From an uncultured bacterium (GTDB taxonomy: Bacteria; Bacillota; Clostridia; Lachnospirales; Lachnospiraceae), in the NCBI GenBank assembly GCA_947063875.1, contig CAMSTY010000007.1:20585-84584 (forward strand): a stretch of DNA of 64,000 nucleotides. Reading direction: 5' to 3'. The notes beneath the pieces are model-generated. The model saw nothing but the letters and a program-made list of their open reading frames with translations. It did no database searches and was not told the origin of the DNA. Below are positions 54,420 through 62,766 of the stretch, piece after piece; within the stretch, counting starts at the first letter, position 1, and every line of letters starts with the position of its first letter. Position numbers and translations under genes: made by a program.

Positions 54420-55439
54420 ATGGCGTTGGAAGAACCGATTATCAGCCTGCGGAATGTGGGCAAGGAATTTAAGACAGCCAATGGTCCGGTGGTTGCGCTG
54501 GATGACATTAATCTTGACATCCGCCGGGGGGAGATTTTTGGAATCATAGGTCTTTCCGGTGCGGGAAAGAGCACTCTGGTGCGCTGCATTAACATGCTGG
54601 AGACACCGACTTTTGGCCAGGTGATTTTTGAGGGTGAGAACCTGGCGGCCCAGAACGACAAGCAGAAGAGGATGGCCAGACGTTCTATGGGGATGATTTT
54701 TCAGCAGTTCAATCTGCTGGCGCAGAGAAACGTGCTGAAAAACGTGTGTTTCCCTTTGGAGATTGCAGGGGCGCCAAAGCAGGAAGGCAGGAAACGGGCC
54801 ATGGAACTTCTGGAACTGGTAGGACTGGCAGACCGGGCGGGGGCCTATCCGGCGCAGCTGTCCGGCGGGCAGAAACAGAGGGTGGCGATCGCCAGGGCGC
54901 TGGCGACCAATCCTAAGGTGATTCTCTGCGACGAAGCTACCAGTGCCTTAGACCCCAACACGACCAAATCCATCCTTGCTCTGCTAAAGGAGATTAATCA
55001 GACCATGGGAGTGACGGTGATTGTCATTACTCATGAAATGGCAGTGATTGAGGCGATCTGTGACCGGGTGGCGATTATCGACCAGAGCCATATTGCGGAG
55101 ATCGGGACGGTATCCGAGATCTTTTCGGAGCCGAAGTCAAAGATCGGACGGCAATTGATTCTGGGAGATGCGGTGAATCAGGTGAAGTTCAGCGATACCC
55201 GGCAGCTGCGGATTATTTTTGACGGAAGAGAGTCCACGGAGCCTGTGATTTCCAATCTGGTGCTGGCCTGCAAGGTTCCGGTGAATATCATGTATGCGGC
55301 GACGAAAGATATCCAGGGAACTGCCATGGGGCAGATGATTATTCAGCTGCCGGAGGAGGAATCAGATGCCAACCGTGTGATCAATTATCTGAACAGTATT
55401 CATGTGCCTTATGAGGAGGTGAGCAGACATGACGTTTGA
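54420..55439 (+). CDS. metN: Methionine ABC transporter ATP-binding protein
   Basis: ATPase of the D/L-methionine importer. The 339-residue protein has Walker A GLSGAGKSTLVR, the LSGGQKQRVAIARAL signature, Walker B VILCDEATSALD, and a C-terminal NIL/ACT-like domain (about 265-339) that in MetN binds methionine and inhibits transport. It overlaps metI by 11 bases. Expression is expected to depend on the upstream leader-peptide attenuator. Confidence 0.95.
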   Translation: MALEEPIISLRNVGKEFKTANGPVVALDDINLDIRRGEIFGIIGLSGAGKSTLVRCINMLETPTFGQVIFEGENLAAQNDKQKRMARRSMGMIFQQFNLLAQRNVLKNVCFPLEIAGAPKQEGRKRAMELLELVGLADRAGAYPAQLSGGQKQRVAIARALATNPKVILCDEATSALDPNTTKSILALLKEINQTMGVTVIVITHEMAVIEAICDRVAIIDQSHIAEIGTVSEIFSEPKSKIGRQLILGDAVNQVKFSDTRQLRIIFDGRESTEPVISNLVLACKVPVNIMYAATKDIQGTAMGQMIIQLPEEESDANRVINYLNSIHVPYEEVSRHDV

Positions 55440-56094
55440 TCCAACGACGATTTCCATGTTAAAGACAGCGATCTGGGAGACTTTTTATATGGTGGCCCTT
55501 TCTTCCCTGCTGGCCTATGTGATCGGGCTGCCGCTGGGGATTGTGCTGGTGGTAACGGACGATGACGGGATTTATCCGATTCCCTGGCTGCAGAAAATTC
55601 TGGGACTGGCGATTAACCTGCTGCGGTCGGTTCCGTTTCTGATTCTTTTGTTTATCGTGCTTCCGCTTTCTAAGATTGTGATCGGCACCAGAATCGGCTC
55701 GCCGGCGATTGTGATCCCGCTGACGATCGCAGCGGCTCCCTATATAGCCCGGGTGGTGGAATCCTCGTTTAGGGAGATCGATGCCGGGGTGATCGAGGCT
55801 GCCAAGTCCATGGGGGCGTCTACCTGGCAGATTATCTGGAAGGTATTGCTGCCGGAGTCGAGGCCGTCCCTGCTTTTGGGAGCGGCGCTGGCTGTGACGA
55901 CGATCCTCAGCTATTCAGCCATGGCAGGTTTTACCGGCGGCGGCGGATTGGGGGCGGTGGCGATCAACTATGGTTATTACCGGTATGAACCGGGACTGAT
56001 GTGGATTGCCGTCGTTTTGCTGGTGGTGATGGTACAGATTATTCAGGAGATCGGGACACAGCTTTCCAAGAAGGGAGATAAGAGAATCCGGTGA
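55429..56094 (+). CDS. metI: Methionine ABC transporter permease
   Basis: A 221-residue permease with five predicted helices and the MetI signature EVDAGVIEAAKSMGAS-like segment (here REIDAGVIEAAKSMGAS), which forms the coupling helix contacting MetN. It overlaps metN and is followed by metQ after 87 bases. Confidence 0.94.
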   Translation: MTFDPTTISMLKTAIWETFYMVALSSLLAYVIGLPLGIVLVVTDDDGIYPIPWLQKILGLAINLLRSVPFLILLFIVLPLSKIVIGTRIGSPAIVIPLTIAAAPYIARVVESSFREIDAGVIEAAKSMGASTWQIIWKVLLPESRPSLLLGAALAVTTILSYSAMAGFTGGGGLGAVAINYGYYRYEPGLMWIAVVLLVVMVQIIQEIGTQLSKKGDKRIR

Positions 56095-56181
56095 TGCCGG
56101 TTTTCTTAAGACGAGGATTTAGCAGCCATAGGCTGTTGGCGAATTGCCATATAAATCAATAAAAAATGAGGAGGAATCATT

Positions 56182-57111
56182 ATGAAAAAATCAATCGGTA
56201 TCTTGGCGGCAACGGTGTTTGCGGCAGCGGCGCTGACGGCCTGCGGCGGAAACTCCCAGCAGTCCACGACGGCGGCAGAAAGCACAGCGGCGGAAGGCGC
56301 AGAGGCGGAAAACACAGAGGCGGAAAACACAGAGGCGCAGGCTGAAAAAGAGGAAGAGGAAACCGCGGCGGCCGCCGGTGAACTGCAGAAAATCACAGTG
56401 GGGGCAAGTCCGGCGCCTCATGCAGAGATTCTGCGGGCGGCCAAGGATGTGCTGGCGCAGAAAGGCTATGAGTTGGAGATTTTGGAATATGTGGATTATA
56501 TCCAGCCGAATCTTGCACTGGAATCCGAGGATCTGGATGCCAATTATTTCCAGCATCTGCCTTATCTCGAGTCCTTTAATGAGGAGAACGGAACGAAGCT
56601 GGTGTCGGCGGCATCGATTCACTATGAGCCGTTTGGGATTTATGCGGGTAAGGCTTCTTCGCTGGAAGAACTGGCAGACGGCGCTACGGTTGCCGTTCCC
56701 AATGATACCAGCAACGAGGCAAGGGCCTTGCTGCTTCTGGAGGCTCAGGGCCTGATCAAGCTGAAGGAGGGAGCGGATCTGACCGTAACCAAGAACGATA
56801 TCGTGGAGAATCCCAAAAATCTGAACCTGTATGAAGTGGAGGCTGCTCAGATCCCGCGTGTGGTGGAGGATGTGGATATCGCAGTAATCAATGGAAACTA
56901 TGCCATTGAGGCAGGTTTTAAGGTGTCTGAGGCACTGGCAGTGGAAGATTCCGAGTCGATTGCGGCTACCACCTATGGCAATGTGATTGCTGTCAGAGAG
57001 GGTCATGAGAATGATGAAAATATTGCCGCACTGGTAGAGGCGCTGACCAGCGATGAGGTGAAGGCTTATATTGAGAGCACCTATGAAGGAGCGGTAGTGC
57101 CGCTGTTTTAA
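56182..57111 (+). CDS. metQ: Methionine-binding lipoprotein MetQ/NlpA
   Basis: Substrate-binding protein of the importer. The 309-residue protein has a signal peptide with lipobox LTACGG (cysteine at about residue 21), a low-complexity Ala/Glu/Thr linker of about 40 residues containing a repeated AENTE unit, then the NlpA domain (KITVGASPAPHAEIL, YVDYIQPNLAL, NYFQHLPYL). The flexible linker places the domain away from the membrane. AATGAGGAGGAAT precedes the ATG. Confidence 0.94.
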   Translation: MKKSIGILAATVFAAAALTACGGNSQQSTTAAESTAAEGAEAENTEAENTEAQAEKEEEETAAAAGELQKITVGASPAPHAEILRAAKDVLAQKGYELEILEYVDYIQPNLALESEDLDANYFQHLPYLESFNEENGTKLVSAASIHYEPFGIYAGKASSLEELADGATVAVPNDTSNEARALLLLEAQGLIKLKEGADLTVTKNDIVENPKNLNLYEVEAAQIPRVVEDVDIAVINGNYAIEAGFKVSEALAVEDSESIAATTYGNVIAVREGHENDENIAALVEALTSDEVKAYIESTYEGAVVPLF

Positions 57112-57140
57112 ATGAGTCATCCATAAGCGAAACGCACGTA

Positions 57141-57200
57141 ATGGAAGAAACGGATGGCGCAGATTCCCCGTTCGGAGTCTGTGCCATCCGTTTCTTCCAT
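57141..57200 (+). repeat. Long, nearly perfect hairpin after metQ
   Basis: A 27-bp stem (ATGGAAGAAACGGATGGC arm outside) with two G-U pairs and a CCGTTC loop. No U-tract follows, so it is not a standard terminator. It starts 29 bases after the metQ stop and may protect the 3' end of the metNIQ mRNA or act in termination with another factor. Confidence 0.8.
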
Positions 57201-57311
57201 CACTGGCCGAACTGGCCGCTGACTGATTTTGCGCCTGGATATTGCGGCCGGGAAGACAGCGGGAACAAACCGGCAGGATTGAGCATAAGATACAGGGAGG
57301 GGAGTGAGTTT

Positions 57312-57577
57312 GTGCGTATATATGATTTAAAAAAAAAGAAGTGATTAACATTTGTGACTGCAAGCGCCTGGGGTTTGTGGGGGATGTAGAGTTTGACGAA
57401 CATAACGGGTGCATTACGCATCTGATCATTCCCGGACCGGGATGCCTGTGTGGAATATTTGGCCGGGAAAAGGAATATGTCATTCCGTTTTGTGACGTGA
57501 AACAGATCGGGGATGACATCATACTGGTGGAGGTAAAGACATTAAAAGATGCCGAGAAAACCTGTAAAAGCGGATAA
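57312..57577 (+). pseudogene. YlmC/YmxH-family PRC-barrel protein, frame interrupted at an A9 run
   Basis: The family N-terminus reads VRIYDLKKKEVINICDCKRL. It begins at GTG 57312, behind GGGAGGGGAG, but the zero frame hits TGA at 57342 because the A-run (57329-57337) is one base short. The body of the protein (GFVGDVEFDEHNG, REKEYVIPFCDVKQIGDDII) is intact in the -1 frame. The run with its following G contains A-AAA-AAG, a classic slippery heptamer. Frameshifting, transcript slippage, a real mutation or a sequencing error are all possible. YmxH proteins are small sporulation-linked proteins of unknown function. About 88 residues if the frame is restored. Confidence 0.72.
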
Positions 57578-57624
57578 GACGGCAATATTTCATGAAACAG
57601 AGCCTGCTTTTGCCGCCAATCCCC

Positions 57625-57653
57625 TTTCTAAAAAACACCAGATGTGGTATAAT
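57625..57653 (+). promoter_or_regulatory. Possible promoter at the start of the repeats
   Basis: TGGTATAAT (57645-57653) is an extended -10 box; the -35 (TTTCTA) is poor. Transcription would include both 105-base repeats in the leader of the downstream lipoprotein gene. Confidence 0.45.
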
Positions 57654-57654
57654 A

Positions 57655-57864
57655 GGAACACTTAGCGAGGTATTTCACGAGCTTAGTGTGAGTAATACCT
57701 GACCACTTAGCGAATGGGAGCCGGAGGCGAAGCATGAGGTTAGTGGGCATGGTGTAATAGGAACACTTAGCGAGGTATTTCACGAGCTTAGTGTGAGTAA
57801 TACCTGACCACTTAGCGAATGGGAGCCGGAGGCGAAGCATGAGGTTAGTGGGCATGGTGTCATG
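57655..57864 (+). repeat. Two tandem copies of a structured 105-bp repeat
   Basis: Units at 57655-57759 and 57760-57864, identical over about the first 100 bases. Each contains CACTTAGCGA twice and can fold locally (GGTATT..CAC with GTG..AATACC, and CACTTAGC with GCTTAGTG). The only frames are chance ones that repeat the same peptide. The identity implies recent duplication. It probably belongs to a dispersed repeat family; no other copy is in this window. Confidence 0.9.
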
Positions 57865-57877
57865 AGGGAGGTTATCC

Positions 57878-59941
57878 ATGTCCGAAAAGGAGAGTATTAT
57901 GAATGCTTCATTCAAATCCAGCCGGACAGTTTTCCTGGGAACAGTTCTGGCTGCAGTGATCGCGGCGGGCGGCTGTGCCGGACCCTCCACCAGAGTTCTC
58001 CCAAGAGAGAGTCCGCAGCAGATAAAGGAGCAGGAAGAGGTACCGGTCTTAGAGGAGGGGAATCCCTTCTATCTGCAGGAAGAAGTAGAGACTCTGGCCG
58101 TATCTGCGCGCGCGGCAGGCAGCGGGGAGGAGAGGGAGGCGGTTCGCTATATCCAGCAGCTTCTGGAGGACTACGGATATGAAGTAGAACTGCAGAGGTT
58201 TACATATCAGACGGCTCTTGGGGAGGACAAGATTCTGGGAACCAATGTGGTGGCAGTGCGGCAGACGGCCAGCCCGTTATCTGATATCCTGATTGTGGGA
58301 GCCCACCACGATACGTTTTCCTATAGTCCGGGGGCAGGCGATAGCGCTGCCGGCGTCGCTGCCCTCCTGGAGACGGCACGCCTTTTGTCCCGGATGCCCA
58401 GCGATACGGAACTTCGGTTTGTCAGTTTTTCCGGCTATATGGATGAGCAGGCCGGGTGCCAGCATTATGTGGCTTCCCTGACGGAGCAGGAACGCCAGCG
58501 TGTGGTCGGGGCAGTTCAGCTGGATGATCTGGCATGCAGCCTGGACAGCGGAATCATACTGGGAACCGAGGACGGCGCCCCGACCCTGCTGGGGGATTTT
58601 CTGCGCGATGCCGGTCAGGAATTGCTGCAGGAAAACTGGTTTTACGAGCGGAAGGAAGGAGGCGGACATTGCCGGTTTGTCCACGGCAGGATTCCGGCAG
58701 TGGCAGTGAGCCAGCGCAACCAGACTTATGAGAATGCTTCCCGCTTTGACAGGCCGGAGACCGTGGATATCGAAAGGCTGACCCAGGTGGTGAATGTATT
58801 GAGCCGTGCCATATCGGATATCATGAGTTATGAGACTCCCTCCATGATCGCAAAATCCCGCCATTACAATAATCTGCGGGACGAGGCCGCCGTACAGTAT
58901 GTCGGCATGCCGATACCTTTTGGCGAGGATTGTGTCCAGACAGAGCATCGCCTGGGAGTACCCGGAAAGCTGTTTGCGGAGAACGTGGACTATGAGGGCA
59001 GACCGATTCAGGTATATCAGTATCCGGTAAAATGGTTCGGAGTCGATCAGACGCTGCTGACCAATTGCTATTATACCGACGGGCAGCTGACCAGCATCGC
59101 TGTGGACGGGGACGGCGCCGGGGTGGGTTTTGAGGAGATGCGGGGGCGGCTGATCCTGACATATGGACAACCCATGCAGCGGGAGGAGGGACCGGCGGGG
59201 CTGGACTATCTCTGGCAGGACTCGGTAAGCCGTACTATAGTTTCCTTTGCCCAGGCAGGAGACGGCTATCATTTGGAACTTCAGCCGTTTGAAGCCGGAT
59301 ACCTGGATCTGGACAGCTACGAAATCATCCCGGCGACGAATCAGAACCTTCCGTTTGGACTGGGACACAGGCTGAGGGAAGATTCAGGGGCACAAGACCC
59401 CAGGGTCAATGTGCTGCTGTCTAAGGTGAGGCAGCTTCTGCCAATCGGGGATGGTTTTTCCCTTGCACGGGTGGATATCTATACGGATGGCATCGGAGGG
59501 ACCAGGGAACTTCTGGAAACGATTCCGCCAGAAACCGATGACGTGCCAGAGGAGGAAATTTTGCCGGTATTTGTCTGGAAGCTGGATCTGGAAGATGCGC
59601 TTTGGGCAGATGGAAAGTGGAAAAATGAGACGGACTTTGTGCGCCGGATTCTGCTGCTTTACGGGCAGACGCTCAAAGAGACGAAACACTATCACGATGC
59701 TTTTTTGCAGGCCTTTCCGGACAGGGAGGATTTGCCGGAACGGGTGATGCTGGGGGTCAAGCCGGGGGATGGTTTTGAGCAGCTGCCTGATCTTCCGGAG
59801 AGTTTTTTATGGTTTGTATTGACAGATCAGCCAGAGGAGGCGGACGGTGAATGGGGTGCGCGCATTCGATTCTTTTATCAATATGAAGAATTGGCCGCAT
59901 ACCGGACGCAGATACGGAACAACCTTAAGATAGATCGTTAA
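57878..59941 (+). CDS. M28-type peptidase lipoprotein with a large C-terminal domain
   Basis: 687 residues. There are two possible starts, ATG 57878 (GGGAGG) and ATG 57899 (AAAGGAG), each with a good ribosome-binding site. A lipoprotein signal ends in AAGGCAG. Residues about 60-320 form an M28-like aminopeptidase domain: VGAHHDTFSYSPGAGDSAAGV supplies metal ligands, and QLDDLACS and HCRFVHGRIPAV follow. Where the family has a Glu-Glu pair this protein has YMDEQAG, an Asp-Glu, so activity may differ. The remaining 360 residues are a domain I do not recognise. It is likely an exported, membrane-anchored hydrolase. Confidence 0.82.
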   Translation: MSEKESIMNASFKSSRTVFLGTVLAAVIAAGGCAGPSTRVLPRESPQQIKEQEEVPVLEEGNPFYLQEEVETLAVSARAAGSGEEREAVRYIQQLLEDYGYEVELQRFTYQTALGEDKILGTNVVAVRQTASPLSDILIVGAHHDTFSYSPGAGDSAAGVAALLETARLLSRMPSDTELRFVSFSGYMDEQAGCQHYVASLTEQERQRVVGAVQLDDLACSLDSGIILGTEDGAPTLLGDFLRDAGQELLQENWFYERKEGGGHCRFVHGRIPAVAVSQRNQTYENASRFDRPETVDIERLTQVVNVLSRAISDIMSYETPSMIAKSRHYNNLRDEAAVQYVGMPIPFGEDCVQTEHRLGVPGKLFAENVDYEGRPIQVYQYPVKWFGVDQTLLTNCYYTDGQLTSIAVDGDGAGVGFEEMRGRLILTYGQPMQREEGPAGLDYLWQDSVSRTIVSFAQAGDGYHLELQPFEAGYLDLDSYEIIPATNQNLPFGLGHRLREDSGAQDPRVNVLLSKVRQLLPIGDGFSLARVDIYTDGIGGTRELLETIPPETDDVPEEEILPVFVWKLDLEDALWADGKWKNETDFVRRILLLYGQTLKETKHYHDAFLQAFPDREDLPERVMLGVKPGDGFEQLPDLPESFLWFVLTDQPEEADGEWGARIRFFYQYEELAAYRTQIRNNLKIDR

Positions 59942-59969
59942 AAGAAAGTGAATCTGGAGGAAAAAAGGG

Positions 59970-61490
59970 ATGTTAGAAAAAATCGATTTGTCAAGGACAG
60001 TGGAGAAGGAGATTTACAAGAAGGTTCAGGAAGAGGAAGGGGCAAAACTGGGACAGCTGCAGCGTCGTCTTAAGGAAGCGGGAATACCGGTGCTGATTCT
60101 GTTTGAAGGAATGGGGTCAGCGGGGAAAGGGACGCAGATCAACCGTCTGATTCAGACCTTGGACCCCAGAGGGTTTGATGTGTATGCCAGCAATAAACCT
60201 ACGGAAGAAGAGAACCTGCGGCCGTTTTTGTGGAAATTCTGGACATTGACGCCGGAAAACGGGCGGATTGCCATTTATGACCGCAGCTGGTACCGGAAAG
60301 TGCTGACGGACCGCTTTGACAAGATTACAAAGAAGAAAGAACTCCCGGAAGCGTTTCGGGACATCTGTTCCTTTGAAAAACAGCTGAGCGACGGCGGCGC
60401 CGTGATTATCAAACTGTTTTTGTATATTTCTCAGGAGGAGCAGAAAAAGCGTTTCAAGAAGCTGGAAAAATCCGTCGAGACCCGTTGGCATGTAAACGAC
60501 AGCGATTGGGAGAAGAATCGCAATTATGAGGAGTATCTCCAGATCAACGAAGAAATGCTGGAACGGACGGACACGGAATTTGCTCCTTGGACGATCATTG
60601 AGGCGACAGACCGCAATTATGCGTCCATGAAGATTTTAAAAACCGTGACCGAACGGCTGGCAAAGGCGCTGGAAGAGAAGGCGGCGCAAAAGGCCGTGAA
60701 AAAGGTGGATTCCGGGATATCCCTGGATGCGGGAAACCGTTACCAGAACGGGGTCTTGTCCGGCGTGGATCTCTCCAAATCCTTGACAAAGGAAGAATAC
60801 AAAGAGAAGCTGAATAAGCTGCAGAAACGGCTGGAGATTCTTCACAGCGATATTTACCGCCTGCGGATTCCGGTAGTGCTGGGATTTGAAGGCTGGGATG
60901 CCGGCGGCAAGGGCGGGGCGATCAAACGCCTCACCAGCCACATGGACCCGCGCGGTTATCAGGTGTGCCCTACGGCTTCCCCCAACGATATCGAGAAGAA
61001 GCATCATTATCTGTGGCGTTTCTGGAACAAAGTGCCAAAGGCCGGCCATGTGGCGATTTTTGACCGGACCTGGTACGGGCGCGTTATGGTAGAAAGGATC
61101 GAAGGCTTCTGCACGGAGGACGACTGGAAACGCGCATATCAGGAGATCAACGAGATGGAAGCACATATGGCCAATGCCGGCGCGGTAGTGTTGAAATTCT
61201 GGCTTCATATTGACAAAGACGAGCAGGAACGGCGCTTTAAAGAGCGGATGGAGATTCCCGAGAAGCAGTGGAAGATCACGGATGAGGACTGGCGCAACCG
61301 GGAAAAATGGGACCAGTATGAGATTGCAGTCAACGAGATGCTGGTGCGCACCTCCACCACCTATGCGCCATGGATTGTCGTGGAGGGCAACAGCAAATAT
61401 TATGCCCGGGTGAAGGTATTGCAGACTGTGGTGGACGCTCTGGAGGAGAAGATCCGGCAGGTCAAAAAAGAACGTGAAAAGAACGGATGA
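59970..61490 (+). CDS. pap: Polyphosphate:AMP phosphotransferase (double PPK2)
   Basis: Transfers phosphate from polyphosphate to AMP. The 506-residue protein holds two PPK2 domains, each with its own Walker-A-like motif: LFEGMGSAGKGTQINR in the first and GFEGWDAGGKGGAIKR in the second, and lid motifs YDRSWYRK and FDRTWYGR. Two-domain PPK2 (class II) enzymes phosphorylate AMP to ADP. TGGAGGAA precedes the ATG. It may link nucleotide balance to stored polyphosphate. Confidence 0.93.
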   Translation: MLEKIDLSRTVEKEIYKKVQEEEGAKLGQLQRRLKEAGIPVLILFEGMGSAGKGTQINRLIQTLDPRGFDVYASNKPTEEENLRPFLWKFWTLTPENGRIAIYDRSWYRKVLTDRFDKITKKKELPEAFRDICSFEKQLSDGGAVIIKLFLYISQEEQKKRFKKLEKSVETRWHVNDSDWEKNRNYEEYLQINEEMLERTDTEFAPWTIIEATDRNYASMKILKTVTERLAKALEEKAAQKAVKKVDSGISLDAGNRYQNGVLSGVDLSKSLTKEEYKEKLNKLQKRLEILHSDIYRLRIPVVLGFEGWDAGGKGGAIKRLTSHMDPRGYQVCPTASPNDIEKKHHYLWRFWNKVPKAGHVAIFDRTWYGRVMVERIEGFCTEDDWKRAYQEINEMEAHMANAGAVVLKFWLHIDKDEQERRFKERMEIPEKQWKITDEDWRNREKWDQYEIAVNEMLVRTSTTYAPWIVVEGNSKYYARVKVLQTVVDALEEKIRQVKKEREKNG

Positions 61491-61497
61491 CAATAAT

Positions 61498-62736
61498 ATG
61501 AGCAAAGTGGCGATTATCGGCGGCGGCGCGGCAGGCATGATGGCGGCCGTCGCCGCCGCACGGGCCGGGAACCGGGTGCAGCTTTACGAAAAAAATGAGA
61601 AGCTGGGCAAAAAGCTTTTCATCACCGGCAAAGGCAGATGCAACCTGACCAATGCCTGCGACATGGAAGAGATGATGGCGGCCGTAGTGCATAACGCCCG
61701 GTTTCTTTACAGCAGTTTTTATGCGTTTACCAATCAGGACATGATGGCCTTTATGGAAGGGAATGGCTGCCCGGTGAAGATTGAGCGGGGGAATCGGGTG
61801 TTTCCGGCGTCGGATAAGTCGTCGGATGTAATCCGGGCCCTTTCGGAAAGCTTGAGAAAGCTGGGGGTGGAAGTGCATCTTTTTGCGGAGGCAAAATCCC
61901 TGGTATGGGAACAGGGGCAGGTCAAAGGCGTCCTTCTGAAAAAAAACAGACATATGGTTCCGGCCGACGCGGTGATAGTGGCTACCGGAGGTCTTTCTTA
62001 CCCTTCTACCGGTTCGACCGGGGACGGGTATCATTTTGCCGAAAGCGCCGGACATACGGTGACACAGCTGCGGCCGGCCCTGGTGCCGCTTCAGGTGAAG
62101 GAATTGCAAACGGTGCAGGCGTTGCAGGGCCTGTCGCTGCGGAATGTGCGGGTCCGGCTGAAAAAGGGTTCCAAGGTAAGGTACGAGGCATTGGGAGAGA
62201 TGCTGTTTACCCATTTCGGAGTCAGCGGCCCGGTAGCCCTTACAGCCAGCAGCTATGTGGCGGATGAAGTAAAAAAGGGAGAACTGATTCTCTCCGTGGA
62301 CTTGAAGCCGGCTCTGGAACCGGAACAGTTAGACGGGCGCATTCTGCGGGACTTTGAGGAGATGAAGAACAAGCGTTTCAAGAATGCCCTGACGCGTCTT
62401 CTGCCTTCCAAGCTGATACCGGTGATGGTGGAAAGAAGCGGGATCTCCCCGGAAAAGCCGGTGAATGAGATCACGCGGGTGGAGAGAAAACATCTGGCAG
62501 AACAGATAAAGGATTTTCAGCTGACAATCACCGGGTTTCGGGATTATAAAGAAGCGATTATTACCCAAGGCGGCGTGTCTGTGCGGGAAATCAATCCCCA
62601 GACCATGGAATCAAAATTGGTGAAGGGGTTATATTTTGCAGGAGAGGTATTGGATCTGGATGCCGTGACGGGCGGATATAATTTACAGATTGCCTGGTCC
62701 ACCGGGTATCTGGCGGGGATATCGGTGCCCATATAG
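61498..62736 (+). CDS. HI0933/BaiN-like flavoprotein (NAD(P)/FAD-dependent oxidoreductase)
   Basis: 412 residues from ATG 61498; the track start 61474 overlaps pap. The N-terminal dinucleotide motif VAIIGGGAAGMMAAVAAARAG, GKGRCNLTNA, ATGGLSYPSTGSTGDGY and a C-terminal FAGEVLDLDAVTGGYNLQ are the HI0933 family marks. Related proteins have been proposed in bile acid reduction (BaiN) but most are unassigned. It lies between pap and cmk; 30 bases separate it from cmk. Confidence 0.9.
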   Translation: MSKVAIIGGGAAGMMAAVAAARAGNRVQLYEKNEKLGKKLFITGKGRCNLTNACDMEEMMAAVVHNARFLYSSFYAFTNQDMMAFMEGNGCPVKIERGNRVFPASDKSSDVIRALSESLRKLGVEVHLFAEAKSLVWEQGQVKGVLLKKNRHMVPADAVIVATGGLSYPSTGSTGDGYHFAESAGHTVTQLRPALVPLQVKELQTVQALQGLSLRNVRVRLKKGSKVRYEALGEMLFTHFGVSGPVALTASSYVADEVKKGELILSVDLKPALEPEQLDGRILRDFEEMKNKRFKNALTRLLPSKLIPVMVERSGISPEKPVNEITRVERKHLAEQIKDFQLTITGFRDYKEAIITQGGVSVREINPQTMESKLVKGLYFAGEVLDLDAVTGGYNLQIAWSTGYLAGISVPI

Positions 62737-62766
62737 GGCAATCAAGAGAAAAGGAGCAGGATTGAC

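Noticed and set aside
57141-57200. Standard terminator for metNIQ
   Set aside because: The stem is strong but no U-run follows; kept as a hairpin of unknown role.
57628-57990. 120-residue minus-strand ORF with a repeated peptide (LMLRLRLPFAKWSGITHTKL)
   Set aside because: It is created by the 105-bp DNA repeat, runs into the opposite-strand lipoprotein gene and has no ribosome-binding site.
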